A stretch of DNA of 64,000 nt from Cytophagales bacterium (GCA_013299115.1 JAAFKA010000007.1:62001-126000); one strand, 5' to 3'; counted from the first letter of the stretch, positions 26,818-34,220 are shown. A program made the numbers and translations. Notes: generated by a model from the sequence alone, not told the origin.

Positions 26818-28140
26818 ATGCTACCACAAAAAGTTACTTATGCTACCCAAAACTATCAATTTCCTGTAACAGACCGTACAGATATAAGAGAAGTGGTAGA
26901 ACCTGATTTTGATATTTTGGGCAAAGAAGATGAGCTATATGTTGATTTATCCGAAGTTCGGAGTACAGATTATTTGAATGAGATAAAAAATCAAATTAAC
27001 CTCGACGAACAAGATTGTTTAATTAAACCTGTCAAAGTTTATCCTAAAATATTGTTTTCAGGTTATAGAGGGTCGGGCAAAACTTTAGAAGTGCGGCGTT
27101 TGCAAAAAGAACTCAACCATTCCAAAGGCTATATTACTATTTTGGTAGAAACAGAAAGTGAATTGGAAGTTTCTAAATTTAAGCCTGAAGATTTTTTTGT
27201 GTTTTTAGTTGCCAAGTTAGTGAAAAGATTGTTAGAAGACCAAATACCTTTTCATTCTTTGGCTTTGTTAGATTTGCAAAAAGAATGGTTAGGAGAAAAA
27301 GAAGTTGCCGAAGAACTGAATAACACCAACAAAGACATAGCAGAAGTCAGTGCAGGTATTGGCGGAGATTTTTTAGGCTTTTTCAAATTAGGCACAAGTC
27401 TGAAAGGGCTTTTTGCGAGTGAAAGCAAAACCTCTACCACCATTCGCCAAAAAATAGATAGAAATAAACCTGAACTTATCCAACGGTTTAACCTTATTTT
27501 GATGGAAATAAGGGAGAGCCTACGCACCAACCCAAAGGTTGCCAAAGATATTTTGTTTATTTTTGATGGGTCTGAAAAAATTAGATTTGAAACCTACGAA
27601 AACCTCTTTATTAACGAGGCACAACTGATTACGAACATCAATTTGAGTATTATTGTTTCTGTCCCTATTCAAACTTTTTTTAAGGTTAGTCATAGCAATT
27701 CTTTGCAGTTCTATGATTGCAAGCTATTGCCTATGCTTAAACCTACAACTGAAACTTTTTTGAAAATGAGGGAGATTTTAGAACGAAGGGCAATTTGGAC
27801 AGATGTTATTAACCCAGATGCTTTGGAAGCCGTCATTAGGTATTCGGGTGGGTCTATTCGTCAAATGTTCAAAATAATGAGTGTAGCCATTATTGGCACT
27901 CGTGGAAAAATTATGATGGAGTATTTTGAGGAGAAAGTGCTTTATAAGCTCAAAAATCAAATGTATGAAAGCCTGACTTCTGAGCATAAACGAATACTCA
28001 AAAACAAAGAATTTATTGATGAAAATAAAAAACCCAATGTAGCAGACCCCAATATTTGGCAGTTGGTAGATGCCAATATTTTGTTGAAATACAATGGTAC
28101 TATTGACATTAATCCGCTAATAGCCGAATATTTCGAATGA
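26818..28140 (+). CDS. AAA+/STAND-like P-loop ATPase, first gene of ATPase-PPR operon
   Basis: 440 aa. An N-terminal region of 75 residues has no known domain. The Walker A loop GYRGSGKT is at 82-89 and Walker B ILFIFD at 245-250 (with FDGSEKI directly after). A sensor-1-like strand NLSIIVSVPI (about 278-288) and a winged-helix-like region with SGGSIRQMFKIM (about 348-360) give the layout of KAP/STAND or Orc1/Cdc6-like AAA+ switches. A mobile glycine segment (AEVSAGIGGDFLGFFKLGTSLKGLF, about 175-200) and an S/T-rich hinge sit between the Walker motifs. It lacks a transmembrane segment and any fused effector or sensor. The stop codon overlaps the start of the PPR gene (ATGA), so the two proteins are made together, and the second gene probably supplies the adaptor and sensor arm. 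Confidence 0.85.
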   Translation: MLPQKVTYATQNYQFPVTDRTDIREVVEPDFDILGKEDELYVDLSEVRSTDYLNEIKNQINLDEQDCLIKPVKVYPKILFSGYRGSGKTLEVRRLQKELNHSKGYITILVETESELEVSKFKPEDFFVFLVAKLVKRLLEDQIPFHSLALLDLQKEWLGEKEVAEELNNTNKDIAEVSAGIGGDFLGFFKLGTSLKGLFASESKTSTTIRQKIDRNKPELIQRFNLILMEIRESLRTNPKVAKDILFIFDGSEKIRFETYENLFINEAQLITNINLSIIVSVPIQTFFKVSHSNSLQFYDCKLLPMLKPTTETFLKMREILERRAIWTDVINPDALEAVIRYSGGSIRQMFKIMSVAIIGTRGKIMMEYFEEKVLYKLKNQMYESLTSEHKRILKNKEFIDENKKPNVADPNIWQLVDANILLKYNGTIDINPLIAEYFE

Positions 28141-29699
28141 TACAAGCCCAAATAGAGGAACTGCACAATGCTTTTTTAGACCGCAAAAGACCTACGGCGG
28201 GGTGCATAATTTTGGAAGACGACCACGCCCGAAAAAGAGTATTGCGTGAGTTTACAGAGTCTTTGCCTCCCGAAATCACAGTTCATAATGTGTCGGTGAA
28301 TGAGCCTATCAATTCCTTGTACCATTTTTTGCAAACCGAAGGATTGTTGGCTTTTGAAAGTACACCCATCAAAGATTTTGTCAATCTTTTTGATTTGGGA
28401 ATCTACCTTTTTCGTTCTCTGCCCGATGGCACGTACAGCCCTACGCCCTTGCTGGAACAGATAAATATGGAAAGGGAAATGCTGTTTCGCCAACACAACC
28501 TCGTGCTTATTTTTTGGTTTACCCAACCCGAAGCCCAAAAAGTGCAACGCCTTGCCCCTGATTTTTGGGATTGGCTGGCGTATATTTTTTATTTTGAGGA
28601 TACTGACCCCATAGAAAATCCAACTACTTACCAACTTACCGCAAGTATCAGCGAAAGCATAGACAAACAAAACGAATATGCCCAAAGAAAAGCACTGGCA
28701 GAGTTGCTGCAAAAAACCGAAGCAGCAAGCCAAGCATTGCCACAAGTGATTTACTATACTAAACTGATAAACGAAAGTCCTTATTACAGCCTTGCAAAAG
28801 GGTATTTGGAAGAAATGCGTGAAAAAGGCTTGCGACCTACACTAATTACCCTCAATGCTTTGCTCAATAAAACACCTAACTACCCTACGGCATTGCAAGT
28901 GTATCAACAGATTGAAAGATATGGCTACCACGCTGATGTATTTACCTATACGACCCTGATAAGAAAAAGCCCAAACGCAACAGAGTTAAAAAAATGGTAT
29001 GAATTGACAAAAGCTAAAAAACTAAAATTAGACGAAATTTCGTACAATACGATTTTGAATAACAAAGCATTGGATTTGCAAACAGCCTTAGCCCTATTTG
29101 AGGAAATGAAAACCAAAGGCTTGCAACCTAACGAAATTACGTACTCGACGATTTTGAATAACAAACAATTGGATTTGACAAAAGCCTTAGCACTGTTTGA
29201 GGAAATGAAAACCAAAGGCTTGCAACCTAACGAAATTACGTACAATACGATTTTGAATAACAAACAATTGGATTTGACAAAAGCCTTAGCACTATTTGAG
29301 GAAATGAAAACCAAAGGCTTGCAACCTAACGAAATTACGTACAATACGATTTTGAATAACAAACAATTGGATTTGACAAAAGCCTTAGCACTATTTGATG
29401 AAATGAAAACCAAAGGCTTGCAACCTAACGAAATTACGTACAATACGATTTTGAATAACAAAGCACTCACCTTTGCCCAACAAATGCCTTATTATCAGGA
29501 GTTTATCAAAAAATTTCCTTTGCGAAAAGGCAATTTCAAATCCGAAAAAAATTATAATTATTTGTTTGGTGCTTTGTTCAAAAAAATAAAAAACAAAACA
29601 GATTGGGATTTTGTGAAATCAGAAATTTATAGGTTGGGCTTGAAATTGAATGACTATACTAAGAGTTTTTATGATAATTCGGAGAAAATGTTTAGGTAG
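28137..29699 (+). CDS. Pentatricopeptide-repeat (PPR) protein with STAND-associated N-terminal domain
   Basis: 520 aa. Residues 1-165 resemble the small domain found beside STAND ATPases and TPR sensors in bacteria; its landmark is INMEREMLFRQHNLVLIFWF...APDFWDWLAYIFYFED (about 109-154). From about 203 to 450 come eight helix-turn-helix units with PPR consensus features: (I)TYNT(I)L..., ALALFEEM, KGLQPN. The first three are diverged (31-32 residues); units 4-7 (300-431) are nearly identical 33-mers. PPR proteins bind single-stranded RNA and are abundant in plant and trypanosome organelles but rare in bacteria. A C-terminal extension (about 450-520) is basic and unassigned. No signal peptide or membrane segment. 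Its ATG overlaps the ATPase stop. A TPR-like reading is possible, but the repeat phrases are distinctly PPR. Confidence 0.85.
   Translation: MIQAQIEELHNAFLDRKRPTAGCIILEDDHARKRVLREFTESLPPEITVHNVSVNEPINSLYHFLQTEGLLAFESTPIKDFVNLFDLGIYLFRSLPDGTYSPTPLLEQINMEREMLFRQHNLVLIFWFTQPEAQKVQRLAPDFWDWLAYIFYFEDTDPIENPTTYQLTASISESIDKQNEYAQRKALAELLQKTEAASQALPQVIYYTKLINESPYYSLAKGYLEEMREKGLRPTLITLNALLNKTPNYPTALQVYQQIERYGYHADVFTYTTLIRKSPNATELKKWYELTKAKKLKLDEISYNTILNNKALDLQTALALFEEMKTKGLQPNEITYSTILNNKQLDLTKALALFEEMKTKGLQPNEITYNTILNNKQLDLTKALALFEEMKTKGLQPNEITYNTILNNKQLDLTKALALFDEMKTKGLQPNEITYNTILNNKALTFAQQMPYYQEFIKKFPLRKGNFKSEKNYNYLFGALFKKIKNKTDWDFVKSEIYRLGLKLNDYTKSFYDNSEKMFR
29034..29429 (+). repeat. Four 99-bp tandem coding repeats (PPR units 4-7)
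   Basis: Four in-frame 99-bp units, each coding 33 residues, differ from one another by only a few bases. Such identity at DNA level means recent expansion by unequal recombination or slippage, and the copy number may vary between strains. On the opposite strand the same DNA gives a spurious 174-codon open frame. Confidence 0.9.
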
Positions 29700-29736
29700 G
29701 TAGGTTGCGTTTTTTTACGTTTTTTACGTTTTTTTT

Positions 29737-29774
29737 TACGATTGTCAAGGTGCTATCGCACCATTGCCAACGTA
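29737..29774. repeat. Palindromic element (38 nt) after the PPR gene
   Basis: TACGATTGTCAAGG, centre GGTGCTATCGCACC (5-bp stem, 4-nt loop), then ATTGCCAACGTA followed by A-runs. It lies 38 bp past the PPR stop codon. Preceded by short TTTTTTACG repeats. Confidence 0.75.
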
Positions 29775-29792
29775 AAAAAGTGAATATTCTTT

Positions 29793-30115
29793 TTAAGTAG
29801 CAGTTGGTTTTTGCATCCCTAAAACGACTTTAATTTTCCTTAGATAAGGGTCTTCCTTTCGCGCAGATTCAACTTTGAAATGACATTCCGCTTCTATTTC
29901 GCCATTATTTTTATGAACAAAATTAGAAAACTTACAATTTCATTATCTGGGTTAGCCTTTTTTACGGCTTCTGAAACAGAAACTCTAACTTTTTGCATTG
30001 CTTCAGTTAGAGAAGTAGTATTATCTACTATTAATGTTTGAGTTGTTATTTTTTCTGCTACTTCTTTTGCATTATGCCTTCTTCTGATGTATTCAAATTC
30101 GCTTGGACTTATCAA
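29793..30115 (-). pseudogene. Frameshifted fragment of unknown gene abutting the IS30 element
   Basis: One frame (30115 down to 29894) encodes MISPSEFEYIRRRH...KKANPDNEIVSF; a neighbouring frame continues naturally as NFVHKNNGEIEAECHFKVES...VLGMQKPTAT and ends at 29793. The change of frame falls in a T-rich stretch near 29928, so one base has probably been lost. The left part of the gene is missing where the IS30 end begins (30123). The product is not recognised. A 22-nt sequence inside it (29861-29882) is identical to the IS30 end. Confidence 0.45.
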
Positions 30116-30124
30116 AGATGTTGC

Positions 30125-31258
30125 GCAGATTCAACTTTGAAATGCAATTTTATTTTTGGTTAAATTTTGTATTGGACTGTCAAATTTTAGTGTTTTTCTT
30201 GGTTTATTATTCAATTTATTTTGTATCTCAGCAATATTTTCAGTAGCAAAATTGCTAAAATCCGACTTTTTTGGAATATACTGACGTATTAAACCATTTG
30301 TATTTTCACGGTTCGCCGTTGCGATTAAGTCCTCGTTCCCACGAATGATAGGGGTTGGCAAAATAAATTTTTACGCCTATTTCGTTTGTAATTTCTTGAT
30401 GATTTGTAAAGTGGAGTGCCACCCCAGTCTTTGCCATTATCAAAAGTAATAGTTTCACAGGGCATCCCTGTTCTTTTGAAGAAATTTACGACCGCATTTT
30501 CGACATTTTTTGCAGTTTTTCCATCTAATTTCTCAATGTAAGTAAATCGTGATTTTTGTTCAACTAATGTTAGAATTGCTCCCTGATGGTTAGCTCCAAT
30601 TATGGTGTCTCCCTCCCAGTCTCCATATCTTTCCCTTGTCTCAACTATTGCTGGTCTCTCAGCTATCATCACTTTATTTGGTATTATCCCTCTTTTTTCT
30701 TTGGTTAGCAACCTTTTTTTACGATATTTCCTCTTTTGTCTTAAATTTTCATAGAGTTTACCTCCATTTTTCTTATCCTGATAAATATATTGATAAATCC
30801 ACTCATGACTCATTACGGCAATATTTTCTTTTTTCAAAACACCTACAATTTGCTCTGGACTGTATTGTTTTTCAAGTAAGTTTTTAATGTAAATCTCAAT
30901 ATTTTCATTAAATTTGTACTGTTTTTTGTCTTTCCTTCGTTGTAGGGCTAAATTATGAGCAACCTCCGCATCGTACAAAGTATCACTTTTTTTGTTACGT
31001 TTTTTTTCCTTAGAAGCGGAGTGCCGCCCAATCGCACTTTCACTAGTCCCAACTTGTCGAGCTATTTCTTTTTGTGATAAATCTGTTGCAAAAAGTGCAG
31101 CAATTTCATATCTTTGTTTTAAGGTTAAGTCGGTTCTCCGCTGCGATGCCATTGTTTTTATTTTAGTTTTTTATTTTGCAATTCAAAAATAAACATAAAA
31201 TATGACATCACTTAACCTATTTTAATTTTTCCTAAATTTCGTTTCAAACTTGATTCCA
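30125..31258 (-). mobile_element. IS30-family insertion sequence, decayed
   Basis: Right end GCAGATTCAACTTTGAAATG (30125-30144) is partly complementary to the left end at 31240-31257 (about 14 of 17 positions), giving an element of about 1.13 kb, the normal IS30 size. It holds one transposase gene on the minus strand, which is broken. No target duplication could be recognised. A solo 15-nt match to the right end lies at 34221-34235. Confidence 0.7.
30131..31152 (-). pseudogene. IS30-family transposase, broken by two 16-bp insertions
   Basis: The first frame (31152 to 30325) has the IS30 helix-turn-helix N-terminus (LTLKQRYEIAALFATDLSQKEIARQVGTSESAIGRH) and the first catalytic aspartate in YGDWEGDTIIG. 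It then reaches TFDNGKD, the second aspartate, and goes astray. Removing 16 bases at 30411-30426 and another 16 at 30308-30323 restores the family sequence: DNGKDFTNHQEI ... SSWERG-like YHSWERGLNENTNGLIRQYIPKK, including the catalytic glutamate, through to IQNLTKNKIAFQS at 30131. So the gene is full length apart from two small insertions, each of which shifts the frame. As it stands it cannot make active transposase. Confidence 0.85.
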
Positions 31259-31321
31259 AGAAATAAAAAGAAATAGCAAGGAAATAAAGGAAAATAAATT
31301 AGTATTTCATAGATTTTCTCC

Positions 31322-31329
31322 TACATTTG
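31322..31329 (+). promoter_or_regulatory. Candidate -7 box TACATTTG
   Basis: TAnnTTTG match 32 nt before the ATG at 31362. No TTTG at the usual -33 distance. Confidence 0.4.
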
Positions 31330-31361
31330 TAAGCAACTAAGCACCCAAAAATCCTAATCGA

Positions 31362-32111
31362 ATGGCAAATAAATTACACGAGTTACTTGCAGTGGAGCAA
31401 GATCGAAAGCATAAAGCAACCCACGCTATTGGCGAAACAATCAAAGTATTTACTAAGCAAGATGTCCAATTTGACGGCATGATAAAAAGATATATTTCTT
31501 TGGAAGAACACGCCGAGCAGATTCCAGACGAAAGCAAAGAAATGGTTTTTACAGTCAAAGACAAATTGAGCCACGCAATAGAAACTATTATCGCAGGAGT
31601 AGATGCCCACTTATCCAAAGAAGAAACCAATGCCTCCAATACAGCCAAAGCAGAGTTATTGGTAGGGGAAAAAAGTTTTGGTACTTTTTCGGCTACTTCT
31701 TTGTTAGCCTTAGAGATGCACATCTCCAAAGTCAAAGAAATGTATCTAACCATTCCTGTTTTAGATTCTACTCGCAAGTGGACTTTCGACACCCAAAAAG
31801 GCTTTTTTCGCACAGACGAGGAAGTAAAATTTAGAAGTATCAAACGTCCAAAAGTAGTTGTGAAATACGAAGCAACCAAAGAACACCCCGCCCAGACCGA
31901 AATTTTGCAGCTTGATTTTCAAGTTGGTAAATATGAAACTGTTTATACATCAGGCAAAATTACGCCAACGCAGAAAGCCAAATTGCTAAAAAGAATAGAT
32001 GATTTGTTGGAAAGTATCAAAATTGCTCGTTCAAAAGCAAACAATGTAGAGGTAATTAACACCAAAATTGCCAAAAAATTGCTCGATTATATCAACGATT
32101 CGGTGATTTAG
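31362..32111 (+). CDS. Conserved hypothetical protein (DUF7873-like)
   Basis: 249 aa soluble protein, no signal peptide or membrane helix. Pattern resembles a conserved family that I recall from actinobacteria and other phyla (MAKLNQI(I/L)AVE...; here MANKLHELLAVEQDRKHKATHAIGETIK). Shared landmarks are LPVLD-like IPVLDSTRKWTFDTQKGFFRT (about 130-150), TKEHPAQT (about 171-178) and the C-terminal KAKLLKRIDDLLESIKIAREA-like helix. No function is known for the family and the cross-phylum spread suggests horizontal transfer. It follows the IS30 element and is bordered on its right by an inverted pair of palindromic elements. Confidence 0.8.
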   Translation: MANKLHELLAVEQDRKHKATHAIGETIKVFTKQDVQFDGMIKRYISLEEHAEQIPDESKEMVFTVKDKLSHAIETIIAGVDAHLSKEETNASNTAKAELLVGEKSFGTFSATSLLALEMHISKVKEMYLTIPVLDSTRKWTFDTQKGFFRTDEEVKFRSIKRPKVVVKYEATKEHPAQTEILQLDFQVGKYETVYTSGKITPTQKAKLLKRIDDLLESIKIARSKANNVEVINTKIAKKLLDYINDSVI

Positions 32112-32112
32112 T

Positions 32113-32206
32113 TACGCTGGCAATGGTCGAAGACCTTGACAATCGTACTTTTTGGGTACTGACATTTTTTATACGATTGTCAAGGTCTTCGACCATTGCC
32201 AACGTA
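32113..32206. repeat. 35-nt palindromic element, second inverted pair
   Basis: Copy 32113-32147 (with one change, CGCTGG for CGTTGG) and its reverse complement 32172-32206 enclose 24 nt, forming a 35-bp stem like that at 13169. It begins 1 bp after the stop codon of the preceding gene, so it may act as its terminator. Confidence 0.75.
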
Positions 32207-32248
32207 TAAAAGTTGATACCTAAAAAATTACCATAAAAAATAAAAAAC

Positions 32249-32400
32249 TTGTTTACAACCCCTTTTGAGTTGTCTAAACAAGCAAGACAGGAGTAGCCTT
32301 AGTTTTATTGTCAGTTTCAATGCTGCCGATGGTCGGTAGTAACCGACGATTGGTTGTTTATTAGTTTTAGTCTTTTGCTCCTTAGACTCAAGCTAAACAG
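32249..32400 (+). ncRNA. Candidate structured RNA upstream of tRNA 3' half
   Basis: Three strong helices follow one another. First, CTTGTTTA...TAAACAAG with inner CAAC/GTTG. Second, GGTCGG-TAGTAA-CCGACG inside CCGAT/ATTGG. Third, TTAG/CTAA enclosing AGTCT...AGACT. They run straight into the tRNA T-arm at 32437. No reading frame is apparent. This could be the extension of a permuted tRNA-like RNA, an intron fragment, or chance folding of decayed DNA. Confidence 0.3.
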
Positions 32401-32436
32401 TTTTTTTAGGCAATTCAGATAGGTTAATCTTAGTGC

Positions 32437-32461
32437 GTAAGTTCGAATCTTACCACCTGCT
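32437..32461 (+). tRNA. tRNA 3' half (T-arm and acceptor strand), no 5' half upstream
   Basis: GTAAG-TTCGAAT-CTTAC is a perfect T-arm with a canonical TTCGAAT loop, followed by the 7-nt strand CACCTGC and T as discriminator base. I find no matching 5' half before it. The perfectly complementary GCAGGTG occurs downstream at 32629-32635. Confidence 0.45.
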
Positions 32462-32498
32462 CAAAAGTAAAATAATATCAGTTGTGTAGCACCTGTAG

Positions 32499-32595
32499 AA
32501 CGGACTTTAGTCCGTTTCTTGTGAATGAAAAAATTCGATACAAAAAAACAAACTTTTAGCATCGAAAATGTCAAAAAAACGGACTAAAGTCCGTT
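32499..32595. repeat. Inverted pair of AACGGACTTTAGTCCGTT palindromes
   Basis: Copies at 32499-32517 and 32578-32595, themselves palindromic, face each other within the spacer between the two tRNA halves. The same short palindrome occurs at 42579 and 61177. Confidence 0.6.
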
Positions 32596-32628
32596 GTACA
32601 GTAGTAGGTTTCGCAACCTATAAACTAG

Positions 32629-32680
32629 GCAGGTGTAGCTCAGTGGCAGAGCAAGAGAATGATTTTATTCCTGTTTGGAG
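32629..32680 (+). tRNA. tRNA 5' half (acceptor strand and D-arm), no 3' half downstream
   Basis: GCAGGTG, TA, then the D-arm GCTC-AGTGGCA-GAGC and A53 are canonical. The following anticodon-stem region (AGAGAATGATTTTATTCC) does not form a 5-bp stem with a 7-nt loop, and no T-arm follows. The acceptor strand pairs perfectly, seven of seven, with CACCTGC at 32454-32460, which lies upstream. Confidence 0.45.
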
Positions 32681-32735
32681 GGCTGAAAAAAAGCAAAAGA
32701 GCAGTAGGTTTTGTAACAAAAACTGAACTGTATTT

Positions 32736-32806
32736 TGGTATGTAATGTAATGGTAACATGATGTGCTCATAATGCGTCAATGCAGGTTCGATTCCTGCCA
32801 TCCTAT
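32736..32806 (+). tRNA. tRNA-Met(CAT)-like sequence, degenerate
   Basis: Cloverleaf by eye: acceptor TGGTATG/CATCCTA with one T-C mismatch and one wobble, TA, D-arm ATGT-AATGGTA-ACAT. The anticodon stem ATGTG/TGCGT is mostly G-T wobbles, with loop CTCATAA (anticodon CAT). The T-arm GCAGG-TTCGATT-CCTGC is perfect. CCA is not encoded. Weak acceptor and anticodon stems suggest decay or an unusual tRNA. Confidence 0.45.
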
Positions 32807-32807
32807 C

Positions 32808-32843
32808 GGACGGAAGCCAGGAAAGTGCTTCCGTCCATTTTTG
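32808..32843 (+). terminator. Rho-independent terminator
   Basis: GGACGGAAGC and GCTTCCGTCC form a perfect 10-bp GC-rich stem with a 9-nt loop, followed by ATTTTT. It is the best intrinsic terminator in the window. It directly follows the tRNA-like sequence, which supports transcription of that locus, and ends only 14 nt before the glycosyltransferase ATG, so it may also attenuate that gene. Confidence 0.8.
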
Positions 32844-32856
32844 TAAATCACTTTTT

Positions 32857-34215
32857 ATGAAAATTATTTTAGCAACTTACAATTACTACCCTTATGCGTG
32901 GGGAGGCTCGGAGGTGTATGTGCATGGGTTAGCTAAATTTTTGCAGCAGCAAGGGCAGGAGGTATTAGTTATTGCAGCCATAGATTTGGTGCGCCAACCA
33001 CCAGCCAATCCGTTGTTTACCTATCAAGACGAGCATTTGCAAGTTTGTGAATATGTATATGAGGGTGTAAATGTGTTGGGTGCTATGCTTACTAACGAAA
33101 CCACCGAAGAAGTTTACAGCAGGTATAATACTAGTCATGTAAGTTCTTGGCAACTTATTATGCAAAAACACCATTTTTTTACTTTTTCTGTTGCTGCTTT
33201 TCATTACAACGGTTATACAACCTTGATAAGCACAGCCTTTGTGGAGGCATTGCAAACGGAACAAAAACGTAAAAACTTTGAACCTACTCGTGTATTGGCA
33301 AGTTATCATACGCCTATCAGTTGCCCAAATGGAAAGTTGCTACACTTCAAAAAACAGGCTTGTCGTGTAAAACCTTCACCCCAGCTATGCACTGCTTGTT
33401 TTCTCAATGACAAAAAAAATGTACCCAATTCTTTAGCCTCTGCTGCAGGTCTTTTATTGCCAGCTTTGAAACACAAAAAATTGCATATAGCTTTAAGAGT
33501 CAAGCACTTGATTAAATCAAGTTTGCAATCTTTTCAACAGCTTGATAATCAAGTACATCAATGGTTAGTTATGTCAGATTATATTCGCGAGGTAATTGTT
33601 TTGGCTGGTGTAAATCCAAATAAGGTGGCTTTGTTGCGTCATGGTATTCACGCAGACTTTTTGGGTTTTCAACGACCTCAAACTATTTTAGAAATACAAG
33701 AACAACCCACTATTTTTGTTTATGTTGGCAGATTTGAGTTAATTAAAGGTTTTCATACCCTGCTGCAAACGTGGCAGAGTTTGCCCATAGTACCTGAAAA
33801 AAGACAGTTGCACATCATAGGCAATATGCAAAGTGATATTCCTTTGATAGAAGCATTGCTAATAAAAGTTAAAGAAAGACCAGATGTACTATTTTTAGGA
33901 AAAAAAGACAGCAAAGAAATTCGCACTATTTTGCAAGGTGCTGCGTGCATGATTATTCCTTCGGAGTGGGTAGAAATAGGCCCCTTAGTTTTGCACGAAG
34001 CCATAGCTTGTGGAGCAAATGTGTTAGTTTCTGCTATTGGCGGCACAGCCGAATTAGCCCAGTTTTATGGCAAAGGTTGCCAAACTTTTGAGATGGGCAA
34101 CCAAGAGGATTTGCGAACTAAAATTATAAATTTTCATTATCAATCCATTGCCCATCATGTACAGTCGCAAACCAAACATTATGAACACGTGTTGGCTTTG
34201 TATCATTTGAATTAA
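32857..34215 (+). CDS. Glycosyltransferase family 4 protein
   Basis: 452 aa, GT-B fold. The N-terminal acceptor domain has the GT4 signature YYPYAWGGSEVYVHGLAKFL (about 9-28). The C-terminal donor domain (about 285-440) has IFVYVGRFELIKGFHTLLQTW (about 288-308) and the family's E-x7-E region IPSEWVEIGPLVLHEAIACGANVLVS (about 368-393). Such enzymes transfer sugars from nucleotide donors to lipids, polysaccharide or protein at the cytoplasmic face of the membrane. An internal cluster of cysteines (about 150-190: C-P-N-G-K...C-R...C-T-A-C) is uncommon and might bind metal. The gene stands alone immediately after a strong terminator, so it needs readthrough or a promoter inside the tRNA-like region. 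Confidence 0.9.
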   Translation: MKIILATYNYYPYAWGGSEVYVHGLAKFLQQQGQEVLVIAAIDLVRQPPANPLFTYQDEHLQVCEYVYEGVNVLGAMLTNETTEEVYSRYNTSHVSSWQLIMQKHHFFTFSVAAFHYNGYTTLISTAFVEALQTEQKRKNFEPTRVLASYHTPISCPNGKLLHFKKQACRVKPSPQLCTACFLNDKKNVPNSLASAAGLLLPALKHKKLHIALRVKHLIKSSLQSFQQLDNQVHQWLVMSDYIREVIVLAGVNPNKVALLRHGIHADFLGFQRPQTILEIQEQPTIFVYVGRFELIKGFHTLLQTWQSLPIVPEKRQLHIIGNMQSDIPLIEALLIKVKERPDVLFLGKKDSKEIRTILQGAACMIIPSEWVEIGPLVLHEAIACGANVLVSAIGGTAELAQFYGKGCQTFEMGNQEDLRTKIINFHYQSIAHHVQSQTKHYEHVLALYHLN

Positions 34216-34220
34216 AATAT

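Noticed and set aside
28946-29470. 174-codon minus-strand frame with repeated LLFKIVLYVISLG phrases
   Set aside because: It is the antisense shadow of the PPR repeats; no start context, no family, and the plus frame explains the DNA fully.
30123-30411. Programmed frameshift joining the IS30 transposase frames
   Set aside because: Two separate 16-bp insertions, no slippery sequence and no matching take-off/landing codons; decay is the simpler reading.
32249-32680. Permuted (two-piece) tmRNA
   Set aside because: The order of parts fits, but the D-arm is that of a normal tRNA, there is no G-U pair at position 3-70, and no tag reading frame ending in ALAA is present.
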